This document shows, in pieces, positions 1 through 11,071 of a stretch of DNA of 64,000 nucleotides; the first letter of the stretch is position 1, and every line of letters begins with the position of its first letter. Location of the stretch: the NCBI GenBank assembly GCA_963713355.1, contig CAVQLK010000011.1:310001-374000 (forward strand), written 5' to 3'. Position numbers and translations under genes: made by a program. The notes under the pieces are model-generated. The model did not search any database, was not told where the DNA came from, and saw only the letters and a program-made list of their open reading frames with translations. Source of the DNA: FEN-1219 sp963713355 (lineage in GTDB: Bacteria > Pseudomonadota > Gammaproteobacteria > Steroidobacterales > Rariloculaceae).

Positions 1-420
1 GTCGATTGCCTCGTGCATACGCCGATCACGGAGGCTTTCGGGCTCGTCGCGATCGAAGCGGCGGCACACGGCTGCCCCGTCATAGCGGCCAGCGTCGATG
101 GCCTCGCCGAAGCTGTTACCGACGGCGTCACGGGACGGCTCATTGCGCCGACGCTGCCGCTCAGGCGCTACGTCGAGCTCGGCGGCGCGCTCGATGGGCT
201 GCCGCGGTGCATATACGATCCGGCCGCCGATGCGCTACGAGAGCCGCGCGCCGTCGATCCCGAGCACGTGACCGCTGTGGTCGCCGCCGTGTTCGCGGAC
301 GCGAGCACGTTCGAGGCGGACAGCGCCGCAGCGAGCGCGCACGTGCTTGCGCAACCGGCCTTTGCCGACCATGTTGGCGACGTCATGGCGGTCATCGATG
401 AATTCATCGGCCGCTCGTAG
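1..420 (+). CDS. glycosyltransferase family 4, C-terminal part (5' end outside window)
   Basis: The frame is open from base 1 and ends at TAG 418-420. The visible 139 residues are the C-terminal half of a GT-B glycosyltransferase. The nucleotide-sugar binding E-x7-E signature is present in EAFGLVAIE, followed by the usual small-residue helix (AAAHGCPVIA) and a GVTGRLI-type loop. This part of the fold binds the sugar-nucleotide donor; the acceptor cannot be read from it. Another GT4 gene follows 24 bases downstream on the same strand, so the two probably form an operon acting at the cytoplasmic face of the inner membrane. Confidence 0.85.
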   Translation, partial: VDCLVHTPITEAFGLVAIEAAAHGCPVIAASVDGLAEAVTDGVTGRLIAPTLPLRRYVELGGALDGLPRCIYDPAADALREPRAVDPEHVTAVVAAVFADASTFEADSAAASAHVLAQPAFADHVGDVMAVIDEFIGRS

Positions 421-444
421 TTTGAGCGGCGAGCGAGATGCCGC

Positions 445-1515
445 ATGACCGTCGTGCTGCATCGGCCGAGCCTCGACGCGCGCAGCGGTGCGGGCCAGCT
501 GCTCGCGATGCAATGGCGCGGCCTGACGTCGGCCGGCGTGCCGACGCTGCTCGCGTGCGAGCGCGGCGCGTTCAAGTTTTGGCTACGAACGGGCGTTCGC
601 GCGCGCCGCTCGACCGCGGCGGACGTCGAGCGGCTACAGGCGCGGGGTGCGACGCTCGTCGATCACGGGCTTCAGTTCCCGAGCGCCGAGCTCGTGTTCG
701 TGCACAATCTGGCCACCGAGGCTGAGCGCCATGTGCCGGGACACGCAACGGCCGAGGCTTTGCGGCGCGAGCGCGAGTTCTTTCGCGCGTTACGCGCTTC
801 CACGACGATCGTCGCGAACTCGAAGCTCGTCGCCGACGCGCTGCGCGAGCACTTTGGTTTGGACGGCGAGCGCGTGACGGTTCTCTACCCGGCCTTCGAC
901 GCGCGGCGTTACTCGCCGCAGCATTACGCGCAGTTGCGCGGCGGAGCGCGCCAAGCGCTCGGCGTAGCCCTTGAAGCGCCGCTCGTCGGCTTCGTGACCT
1001 CCGGCGACTTCGCGAAGCGCGGCCTCGATATCTTCCTCGAGTGCGCGGTTCGGATCGCCGCTGCGCGGCCCGACGCGCGGTTTCTCGTCGTCGGCTCCAA
1101 GCGCTTGCCCGACGACGCGCGCGCGCATGCGCTCGTGCGCGCCGGTGTAGTGAGCTATCGCCCGAAGAGCCGTCATCCCAAGCCTTGGTTCGCGGCGCTC
1201 GATCTGTTCCTCTATGCGGCGCGTTTCGAAGAGTTCGGGATGGTGCTGGCCGAGGCGCAAGCGATGCGCGTTCCCGTGGTGACGTCGCGGCGCGTCGGTG
1301 CCAGCGAGTGCCTGCCGGCCGAGTACGCGCCGTGGCTGGTCGACGCCCCAGAGCCGGGCGCGATGGCAGAACGCGCGCTCGTGTTGCTGGCCGACGCGGA
1401 CCTGCGCGTGCGGCTTGCCGAGGCCGCCGCGACGTCGGTCGTGGCCTTCGACGCGCGTGCTTACGTCGAGGGAACGCGCCGTCTGATCGCGGCTCAGAAT
1501 CCCCAGCTCAAGTAG
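445..1515 (+). CDS. glycosyltransferase family 4 (group 1)
   Basis: This 356-residue protein has a typical GT4 length. The N-terminal half carries the acceptor domain (a GAGQLLAMQWRGL start is normal for group 1 enzymes). The C-terminal half has the E-x7-E motif in EEFGMVLAE near residue 265 and a RVPVVTSRRVGASE loop. The ATG at 445 is used; an ATG at 438 is in another frame. It probably transfers a sugar during polysaccharide or glycolipid assembly. The last 22 bases overlap the 3' end of the convergent outer-membrane protein gene, so there is no room for a terminator between them. Confidence 0.85.
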   Translation: MTVVLHRPSLDARSGAGQLLAMQWRGLTSAGVPTLLACERGAFKFWLRTGVRARRSTAADVERLQARGATLVDHGLQFPSAELVFVHNLATEAERHVPGHATAEALRREREFFRALRASTTIVANSKLVADALREHFGLDGERVTVLYPAFDARRYSPQHYAQLRGGARQALGVALEAPLVGFVTSGDFAKRGLDIFLECAVRIAAARPDARFLVVGSKRLPDDARAHALVRAGVVSYRPKSRHPKPWFAALDLFLYAARFEEFGMVLAEAQAMRVPVVTSRRVGASECLPAEYAPWLVDAPEPGAMAERALVLLADADLRVRLAEAAATSVVAFDARAYVEGTRRLIAAQNPQLK

Positions 1516-2036
1516 ATCGACACGCCCGAGAGGTCGTAGAAGTTGTCGGGGCTGCCGCCTTGCGGATCGGTCGGCAGCACGTTGTCGCGCGCGAGCTTGT
1601 CGCCGTATCGAAGATCTACCCCTAAGCTCCACCGCGGCCAGAGGTCTTTGATCTGGAGGCCGGCGCCGATGTACCAACCTTGCGCGGGCGTGTCGAGGTC
1701 GAGCCGCGCCGCGCCGCCGAACGCCGTCAGCGCAAGCCGCTGCGATAAGTGGCGCCGGTAGTCGAGCGCGCGCACGGCGAGCAGCAAGTCGCCGTCAAGG
1801 TCGTCGAGCTCGATGCGCGCGCCGATGCTTCCTCGCGTGAGCTCACGGCGAAAGCCGCCGCCAACGTGCAGCCCACTGGCGTCGCTCTCGACGTTCCCGG
1901 GCAGCGTCGCGATCGCGGCGTCGACGTGGGTGCCGTTGATGCCGAAGTCGACGAATCCTTCGGCAGCGGCGTCTCGCGCCCACATTGCGGCTGCGAGAGC
2001 GGCGACATATAGGCCGAAAGAGATCGAGTCTTTCAT
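1494..2036 (-). CDS. small outer-membrane beta-barrel protein with signal peptide
   Basis: The 180-residue product starts with a cleavable signal peptide (hydrophobic core about residues 7-22, likely cut after AAA). The rest shows alternating polar/hydrophobic strands, glycine-rich turns and a C-terminal aromatic residue (YLSWGF), as in YfaZ-like or OmpW-like barrels. No named family was recognised. It lies 12 bases downstream of the Wzi-like gene on the same strand, so the two are probably co-transcribed and both act in the outer membrane. Function is unknown. Confidence 0.7.
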   Translation of the reverse strand: MKDSISFGLYVAALAAAMWARDAAAEGFVDFGINGTHVDAAIATLPGNVESDASGLHVGGGFRRELTRGSIGARIELDDLDGDLLLAVRALDYRRHLSQRLALTAFGGAARLDLDTPAQGWYIGAGLQIKDLWPRWSLGVDLRYGDKLARDNVLPTDPQGGSPDNFYDLSGVSIYLSWGF

Positions 2037-2048
2037 TAGTGGCTCGCG

Positions 2049-3473
2049 CTAGAAGCGGACGAAGAAGCCGACTCGCGAGTACGACTCGCCGAACACGTCC
2101 TGACCGACCGTCATCTCGCCGCCGACGAAGACCTGGTCCCACGGCCGGCTGTAGCGTCCGTCGAACTGCGTCGCGGTCTCATAATCGACGCCCGTGTAGT
2201 CCTCGTTGTCGAGCTGCCGGTAGGTTGCTTCGATGGCGCCGCCGAGGACGCGCTCGACGTTCAAGCGCGCGAATGCGCTGCGTGCGCCGACGCCGTCGTT
2301 TACGACCCGCCAATCGGCGCCCCAGTGACCAAGCACGTGGTCCTCGTGGCGCAGGCCGTCGCGATAAATGTGGTGCACGTACCAACCGTTCTGCCACTCC
2401 GTGAGCTCGAACGTCGCGGCGAACCGTTGCCCGAGCTGCGGGAACGAAATGCCTGCAGACAGCGCCGTGTTGCCGAGCCTGAAGTTGTTCGAGGTCGACG
2501 TGTCTTCGCCGGCGTATTCGAAGTAAATCGCGAGCGGCAGCGGCTCGCCGACGACGAACTGCGACGTGAATGACGCTACCTGATTGCCGAATTCCGCAGC
2601 CGGGTCCGTCGCCGTATTGTTGTCGCGGTCGGCCGGATTGAAGAACGCGTCGAGGAGATCGCCGAACGAATCCTCGCGGTCCCCGCCGCCGTACTGCATG
2701 GCACGCGCCACGCCGAGCGACCAGCCCGGAAACGGCTCGATCGACAAGTGCAAGCCCGCGAGCTGCGGATGGCCGGCCGTCGTGCCGGTGCCGAATGCGA
2801 TGTTCGAGGACTCGCTCATCCGCGCAACGAACGCTTCATACCGCAGGTTCAGTCTCGTCAGCGGCCGATAATTCGAGATCGTCACCGACGGCATCGTCGG
2901 AGCCTGCGTGCTCAGCAGCATCGCGTTGTCCTGCGCCGGAGACCACCGATGATCGCGATAACCGACGTCGATCTGCACGATCTCGCCGCCGAAGCTCAGC
3001 ATCGTGCCCGTCGGCGTCGCCTCGCCCTCGTAGGCGATTACGCCCGCTGTCGCGAGAAACGAGCGGCTGGGCTGCCAGTACGCCGTGATGGCGGCTTCGT
3101 AGTTGCTCTGTGAGGTCATGCCGTGCCGGTTCGGCAGCGCCGTGTCGGCGCCCGATGCGCCTGCCGCCGTCAGGCTCGCGTAGCTGATGCCGGCCGTTCG
3201 CGCGAGGCTCGCCAAGTATCGGCGCACGTCCTCGCAGAGGACGGCGTCGCGCTCACACGCGCGCGGCAGCGCGCCGAGGACGGTGGCTGCAGCGATCGGT
3301 CGGCGGAGCGCAGGCTGCTCCGCGAGAATCAGAACGCGCTCGACCTTGCGCTCGATCTCCGGCGAGATGTCGACGGGCAGATACGGGCTGACTCCGCGCG
3401 CATGAACAGGCGTTGCGAGCATCGCCAACACGAAAAGGGACCCTCGCACGACAGTCTCCGCGCCCGCTACCAT
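2049..3473 (-). CDS. Wzi-like capsule assembly outer-membrane protein
   Basis: This 474-residue protein has an N-terminal signal peptide (about residues 8-25, ending PVHA). A periplasmic helical segment follows (SPEIERKVERVLILAEQPA), as in Wzi-family proteins, then a long series of beta strands ending in VGFFVRF with a C-terminal Phe, typical of Bam-inserted barrels. The length fits Wzi (about 450-480). Wzi proteins anchor capsular or exopolysaccharide to the cell surface. The start is only 15 bases from the divergent gene at 3489, so any promoter must overlap coding sequence. The family is recognised from N-terminal layout and length. Confidence 0.72.
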   Translation of the reverse strand: MVAGAETVVRGSLFVLAMLATPVHARGVSPYLPVDISPEIERKVERVLILAEQPALRRPIAAATVLGALPRACERDAVLCEDVRRYLASLARTAGISYASLTAAGASGADTALPNRHGMTSQSNYEAAITAYWQPSRSFLATAGVIAYEGEATPTGTMLSFGGEIVQIDVGYRDHRWSPAQDNAMLLSTQAPTMPSVTISNYRPLTRLNLRYEAFVARMSESSNIAFGTGTTAGHPQLAGLHLSIEPFPGWSLGVARAMQYGGGDREDSFGDLLDAFFNPADRDNNTATDPAAEFGNQVASFTSQFVVGEPLPLAIYFEYAGEDTSTSNNFRLGNTALSAGISFPQLGQRFAATFELTEWQNGWYVHHIYRDGLRHEDHVLGHWGADWRVVNDGVGARSAFARLNVERVLGGAIEATYRQLDNEDYTGVDYETATQFDGRYSRPWDQVFVGGEMTVGQDVFGESYSRVGFFVRF

Positions 3474-3488
3474 TGATCGCGAGGGCGC

Positions 3489-3911
3489 ATGATATCGTCA
3501 AGGCTCGCGGGACGCGATTCGCTGCTGTTCGTCTACGGCACGCTGCGTCCGTTCGTCGACATCGAGATGGCGAGGTGGCTACGCGACGCCGCACGCTATG
3601 TGGGCGCGGCGACGACGCGCGGCCGACTGTACGATTTCGGCGCGTATCCCGGTATGAGCGCCGCGCGCGGACGCGCCGAGCGCGTCGTTGGCGATGTCTA
3701 TCGCGTCACGAACCCGCGTGTCTTCCGCGTGCTCGATCGGTACGAAGCCGGCGCGCGCGGCAAAGCGCGGTTCGTGCGCGACCGGTGCGAGGTGGAGCTC
3801 GTTCGCGGCGGCCGCGAGACGGCATGGGTCTATCGTTATCGATACAGCGTCGCGATAGCTGCGCGGATAGCGAGCGGCGACTATCGCATGCATTGCGAAA
3901 TTTGCCGCTGA
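3489..3911 (+). CDS. gamma-glutamylcyclotransferase / AIG2-fold protein
   Basis: This 140-residue protein opens with LLFVYGTLR near residue 13, the diagnostic substrate-loop motif of the GGCT/AIG2 fold. It continues with GRLYDFGAYPGM, GDVYRV and a VLDRYEA segment, whose Glu sits where the family places its catalytic acid. Such enzymes release 5-oxoproline from gamma-glutamyl amines; the real substrate is unknown. ATG 3489 follows a GAGGG ribosome site. Its stop overlaps the frame of the decayed fibronectin-like remnant that follows. Confidence 0.85.
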   Translation: MISSRLAGRDSLLFVYGTLRPFVDIEMARWLRDAARYVGAATTRGRLYDFGAYPGMSAARGRAERVVGDVYRVTNPRVFRVLDRYEAGARGKARFVRDRCEVELVRGGRETAWVYRYRYSVAIAARIASGDYRMHCEICR

Positions 3912-4250
3912 GTGGCGCTTTCGTCGCGGCGCCGTCTTCACCGCGGCGACGGGTCGACGACAGGGCACGCCGACAGCGGCCGGCGCGTTCACCGACATCC
4001 GGATCACCGTCGGCGACGGTCCGACGACGAACACCGACGGCTCACCGCTGACGAACCTCGCCGGTTACAAGATCTACTGGGGCACGGCTCAAGGCAACTA
4101 TCCGAGCTCGGTGACGTTGAACAATCCCGGGTTGACGAACTATGTCGTCGGCAACTTGGCCCCCGGCACCTATTCTTCGTCGCGACCGCTCTGAGCTCTG
4201 CCGGTGTCGAGAGCACTTTCTCGTCGGCCGCCGGCACGACGATTCTGTGA
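3901..4250 (+). pseudogene. remnant of Ig-like/fibronectin type III surface lipoprotein
   Basis: One frame (about 3901-4194) reads an Ig-like tail (GTPTAAGAFTDIRITVGDG), then jumps straight to NTDGSPLTNLAGYKIYWGT and NPGLTNYVVGNLAPGTY. The second half matches the C-terminal domain of the lipoproteins at 52847-53596 and 61992-62697. The signal peptide and lipobox are absent, the linker and first strand between the two domains are missing, and one base is lost near 4173. In the next frame the sequence resumes as FFVATALSSAGVES and ends at TGA 4248-4250. It is therefore a multiply damaged third paralogue beside tRNA-Leu. Confidence 0.75.
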
Positions 4251-4257
4251 GCCTGAA

Positions 4258-4280
4258 GGCGCGGGAGTCCTTCCCGCGCC
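4258..4280 (+). terminator. hairpin after the fibronectin remnant
   Basis: A perfect 9-bp stem (GGCGCGGGA / TCCCGCGCC) encloses a 5-base loop and is followed by CCTCCCTTTG. The stem is strong but the T-run is short, so it is only a possible terminator upstream of tRNA-Leu. Confidence 0.45.
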
Positions 4281-4343
4281 CCTCCCTTTGAAGCTTCGCG
4301 CAGCCGCCATGTCTATAATGCCGGGCTGAGGATTGCCGCCTAA

Positions 4344-4428
<85 letters not shown>

Positions 4429-4450
4429 GCCTCGAATCGAGCAAAAGGGA

Positions 4451-5767
4451 ATGAACGCAGCAAATTCAAAGAGCTATGAAGTCTCGCTGGAGACTTCGGC
4501 CGGGCTGGAACGGCGGCTGACGGTGCGGGTGCCGAGCGCCGAGATCGAGCGCGCGATCGCGGCACGGCTGGCCCAAGTGGGTAAGACCGCGAAACTGAAG
4601 GGATTTCGGCCCGGCAAGGTGCCGCACAAGGTCGTGCGCCAGTACTACGGCGGCCAGGTCCGCGACGAGGTCATGACGGACGTCATCCGCAGGACCTATT
4701 CGGATGCGATCACGCAGCAAAAGCTGAATCCGGCCGGTGGGCCCCGCATCGAGCCGCTGGCCGCCGCCGATGCCGGCAACGAGCACTTTACGTATCGCGC
4801 GACGTTCGAGGTTTATCCCGAGTTCACGCTGCAGCCGCTCGGCGAGCTCGCGATCGACGTGCCGACCGTGGAAGTACAGGAGCCCGATCTCGACGCGATG
4901 ATCGAGAAGCTGCGCAGCCAGCGCGCGACTTGGACTACGGTCGAGCGCGGCGCTGCCGAAGGCGATCGCGTCACGGTCGACTTCGCAGGCACCGTCGACG
5001 GTGAGCCGTTCGAGGGCGGGGAGGGCAAGGGCATCGGCATCGTCATCGGCTCCGGGCAGGTCTTACGCGACTTCGACGCGGCCCTGCGCGGGCTCAAAGC
5101 CGGCGCAAGCGCGACGGCGACCGTGCTGTTTCCGCAGGACTATCCGACGAAGAGCCTGGCCGGCAAGACCGCATTGTTCGCGATCGACGCCAAGAAGGTC
5201 GAGGAGCGGCAGTTGCCGGAGCTCGACGACGCGTTCGCGGAGAGCTTTGGGCTCGCCGGCGGAGCCGGCGCGCTGCGAGGAGAGGTGCGCAACAACATGG
5301 AGCGCGAGCTCAAGGAGCGGCTGCGCGCGGAGACGAAGACGCGAGCGTTCGATGCGCTGATCAAAGCGAACCGCATCGTGTTGCCGCGCGCGCTCGTCGA
5401 CCAAGAGATCAACACGCTGCAGACCGACGCTTTGCGGCAAATGGGCAGCAGCGACCCGCAGCAAGCGCCGCCTCGCGAACGCCTGGAGGGTATCGCTGCG
5501 CGCCGCGTGACAGTCGGACTGTTGATTCAAGAGCTTCTGCGCGAGCACAAGATCAAGCTCGACGCAGCGCGTCTCGAGCAACGCATCAAGGAGCTCGCAG
5601 CGCCGTACGAAAAGCCCGACGAGGCCGCGCAGTTCTATCGCAGCGATCGTGGCATGATGGCTCAGGTCGAGGCCTCGGTTCTCGAGGACCAAGTGGTGGA
5701 TTTTCTGCTCTCGCGCGCGCAGTGCACGACGAAGAGCATCACGTTCAAAGACTTCATGGGCGCGTAA
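4451..5767 (+). CDS. tig: trigger factor (ribosome-associated chaperone and prolyl isomerase)
   Basis: The 438-residue product has a normal trigger factor length. It contains the ribosome-docking signature GFRPGKVP near residue 54, a central FKBP-type PPIase domain (about 160-245; GDRVTVDFAGTVDG, then a LRDFDAAL/GLKAGAS stretch), and an alpha-helical C-terminal chaperone domain. It binds ribosomal protein L23 and shields nascent chains. ATG 4451 follows an AAAGGGA ribosome site. clpP follows 26 bases downstream, the standard gammaproteobacterial order. Confidence 0.98.
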   Translation: MNAANSKSYEVSLETSAGLERRLTVRVPSAEIERAIAARLAQVGKTAKLKGFRPGKVPHKVVRQYYGGQVRDEVMTDVIRRTYSDAITQQKLNPAGGPRIEPLAAADAGNEHFTYRATFEVYPEFTLQPLGELAIDVPTVEVQEPDLDAMIEKLRSQRATWTTVERGAAEGDRVTVDFAGTVDGEPFEGGEGKGIGIVIGSGQVLRDFDAALRGLKAGASATATVLFPQDYPTKSLAGKTALFAIDAKKVEERQLPELDDAFAESFGLAGGAGALRGEVRNNMERELKERLRAETKTRAFDALIKANRIVLPRALVDQEINTLQTDALRQMGSSDPQQAPPRERLEGIAARRVTVGLLIQELLREHKIKLDAARLEQRIKELAAPYEKPDEAAQFYRSDRGMMAQVEASVLEDQVVDFLLSRAQCTTKSITFKDFMGA

Positions 5768-5793
5768 CGCGGTCGGTCGTAGGAGCACGTAGA

Positions 5794-6411
5794 TTGGATA
5801 CGAGAGCATTGAATTTGGTCCCGATCGTCGTCGAGCAGACTGCGCGCGGCGAGCGCTCGTACGACATCTACTCGCGGCTGCTGAAGGACCGCGTCGTGTT
5901 CATCGTCGGGCCCATCGACGACTACATGGCGAACGTCGTCGTTGCGCAGCTGCTGTTTCTCGAGTCCGAGAATCCGGACAAAGACGTTCATCTGTACATC
6001 AACTCTCCGGGCGGCATCGTGACGGCCGGTTTGTCGATCTACGACACGATGCAGTTCATCAAGCCCGACGTCAGCACGATCTGTCTCGGCCAGGCGGCCA
6101 GCATGGGCTCGTTGCTGCTGACGGGTGGCACGAAGGGCAAGCGCTATTGCTTGCCCCATTCGCGCATCATGATCCATCAGCCGAGTGGCGGCTTCCAAGG
6201 CCAGGCCTCCGACATCGACATTCATGCGCGCGAGATCTTGAAGGTGCGCGAGCGGCTGAACGCGATCATGGCCAAGCACACGGGTCAATCTGTGGAGCGC
6301 ATCGAGCGCGACATGGAACGCGACAATTTCATGGAGGCTCAGGCAGCGGTGGAGTACGGCCTCGTCGATACGGTGCTCGCGAAGCGAACCGACGCCGTGC
6401 CGAAGGCGTGA
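5794..6411 (+). CDS. clpP: ATP-dependent Clp protease proteolytic subunit
   Basis: A 205-residue serine protease that forms the ClpP tetradecamer. The catalytic triad is visible: Ser103 in GQAASMG, His128 in MIHQPSGG and Asp177 in ERDNF. The TTG at 5794 is chosen because AGGAG lies 8 bases upstream and it gives the family N-terminus (DTRALNLVPIVVEQ). A longer open frame from an upstream GTG at 5722 overlaps tig and lacks family similarity. It works with ClpX, encoded next on the same strand. Confidence 0.96.
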   Translation: MDTRALNLVPIVVEQTARGERSYDIYSRLLKDRVVFIVGPIDDYMANVVVAQLLFLESENPDKDVHLYINSPGGIVTAGLSIYDTMQFIKPDVSTICLGQAASMGSLLLTGGTKGKRYCLPHSRIMIHQPSGGFQGQASDIDIHAREILKVRERLNAIMAKHTGQSVERIERDMERDNFMEAQAAVEYGLVDTVLAKRTDAVPKA

Positions 6412-6467
6412 GTTGAGCTCGATTTGCGAAGCGATTTCAGCCCGCCGAGAACTGCGAGCCGCTTGCT

Positions 6468-6496
6468 TTGCAGACCGCGGTTTGAAGTGCTATAAG
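6468..6496 (+). promoter_or_regulatory. candidate sigma-70 promoter for clpX
   Basis: TTGCAG (6468-6473) and TATAAG (6491-6496) are 17 bases apart and lie about 40 bases upstream of the clpX start in the 122-base clpP-clpX gap. clpX could thus be transcribed separately from tig-clpP. The call rests on hexamer match and spacing only. Confidence 0.4.
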
Positions 6497-6533
6497 GCCG
6501 AGAAACCCGGTCTTAAGGACGAGGGACAGTCAC

Positions 6534-7823
<1,290 letters not shown>

Positions 7824-7931
7824 CCGCACGCTCGCGGCATGCCGACGCTCCGTGCAGCGGGGTGCGCCCTGCTCCTTTCACCCATCGCCCGGCCGAGCGA
7901 GGCCGAGCCACCACTCACGAGAACGGAAGCA

Positions 7932-10364
<2,433 letters not shown>

Positions 10365-10379
10365 CGAGCGCTCGTTCAG

Positions 10380-10407
10380 TTGACACGCGAAAATCGCGCG
10401 GTATATG
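10380..10407 (+). promoter_or_regulatory. sigma-70 promoter for hupB
   Basis: A consensus -35 TTGACA (10380-10385) and a TATATG -10 (10402-10407) are separated by 16 bases. The spacer holds a CGCG-aaaat-CGCG inverted repeat. This lies in the 158-base gap after lon, leaving a leader of about 110 bases before hupB. A 14-base palindrome (AACGAGCGCTCGTT) at the lon stop lies just upstream. Confidence 0.6.
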
Positions 10408-10522
10408 GTGGCCGCTGTTTCGAGCGGGCGGCCCTTCGAGACAATCTTCGTGGGGTAGACGTGCGTCTCAGCACGTTTTTCGAGCAACACTTCTAATTCG
10501 CACACTCGTGTAAGGGATTCGA

Positions 10523-10795
10523 ATGAACAAAGCGGAACTCGTCGATGCGGTAGCGGCTGCGGCCAACCTCTCCAAAGCGGATGCGGGTCGTGCAGTCGAT
10601 GCAGTCGTGAACAGCATTACGGCGGCGCTGAAGAAAGGACAACAGGTGTCCGTTGTCGGCTTCGGCACGTTCGGTGTGAAGCACCGCGCCGCGCGCAGCG
10701 GGCGCAATCCGCGCACGGGTGAGACGATTCAGATCGCCGCAAGCAACGTTCCCGGGTTCAAAGCTGGCAAGGCCCTCAAGGACTCCGTAAACTAG
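10523..10795 (+). CDS. hupB: DNA-binding protein HU-beta
   Basis: The 90-residue protein matches the HU family along its whole length. It begins MNKAELVDAVA, has the GFGTFGVKHRAAR beta-arm base and the RNPRTGETIQI signature with the DNA-intercalating proline, and ends FKAGKALKDSVN. HU dimers bend and compact DNA in the nucleoid. The lon-hupB-ppiD order is conserved in Gammaproteobacteria; here two tRNAs lie between hupB and ppiD. Confidence 0.97.
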   Translation: MNKAELVDAVAAAANLSKADAGRAVDAVVNSITAALKKGQQVSVVGFGTFGVKHRAARSGRNPRTGETIQIAASNVPGFKAGKALKDSVN

Positions 10796-10809
10796 CCAGC
10801 TCTGTCCCA

Positions 10810-10885
10810 GGGTGCTTAGCTCAGCTGGGAGAGCGTCGCCCTTACAAGGCGAAGGTCGGGGGTTCGATCCCCTCAGCACCCACCA
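10810..10885 (+). tRNA. tRNA-Val (anticodon UAC)
   Basis: A 76-nt cloverleaf with encoded CCA. The acceptor is GGGTGCT/AGCACCC. The anticodon stem TCGCC/GGCGA holds loop CTTACAA, giving UAC. The T loop is GTTCGATCC. It lies 14 bases after hupB and 9 before tRNA-Asp. Confidence 0.96.
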
Positions 10886-10894
10886 GAGCCAGCC

Positions 10895-10971
10895 GGAGTG
10901 GTAGTTCAGCTGGTTAGAATACCGGCCTGTCACGCCGGGGGTCGCGGGTTCGAGTCCCGTCCACTCCGCCA
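10895..10971 (+). tRNA. tRNA-Asp (anticodon GUC)
   Basis: A 77-nt cloverleaf with encoded CCA. The acceptor is GGAGTGG/CCACTCC with a G discriminator, as expected for tRNA-Asp. The anticodon stem CCGGC/GCCGG holds loop CTGTCAC, giving GUC. Probably co-transcribed with the preceding tRNA-Val. Confidence 0.96.
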
Positions 10972-11071
10972 TTTTTGACTGAACTCTTTGGACAGATTGC
11001 TTTCCGGGTGCTAGCCGACTAGCGTGCGCCCGGGACGGCGTCTGTCCTTTCTTTTTTGGGGCTTCAGAACA

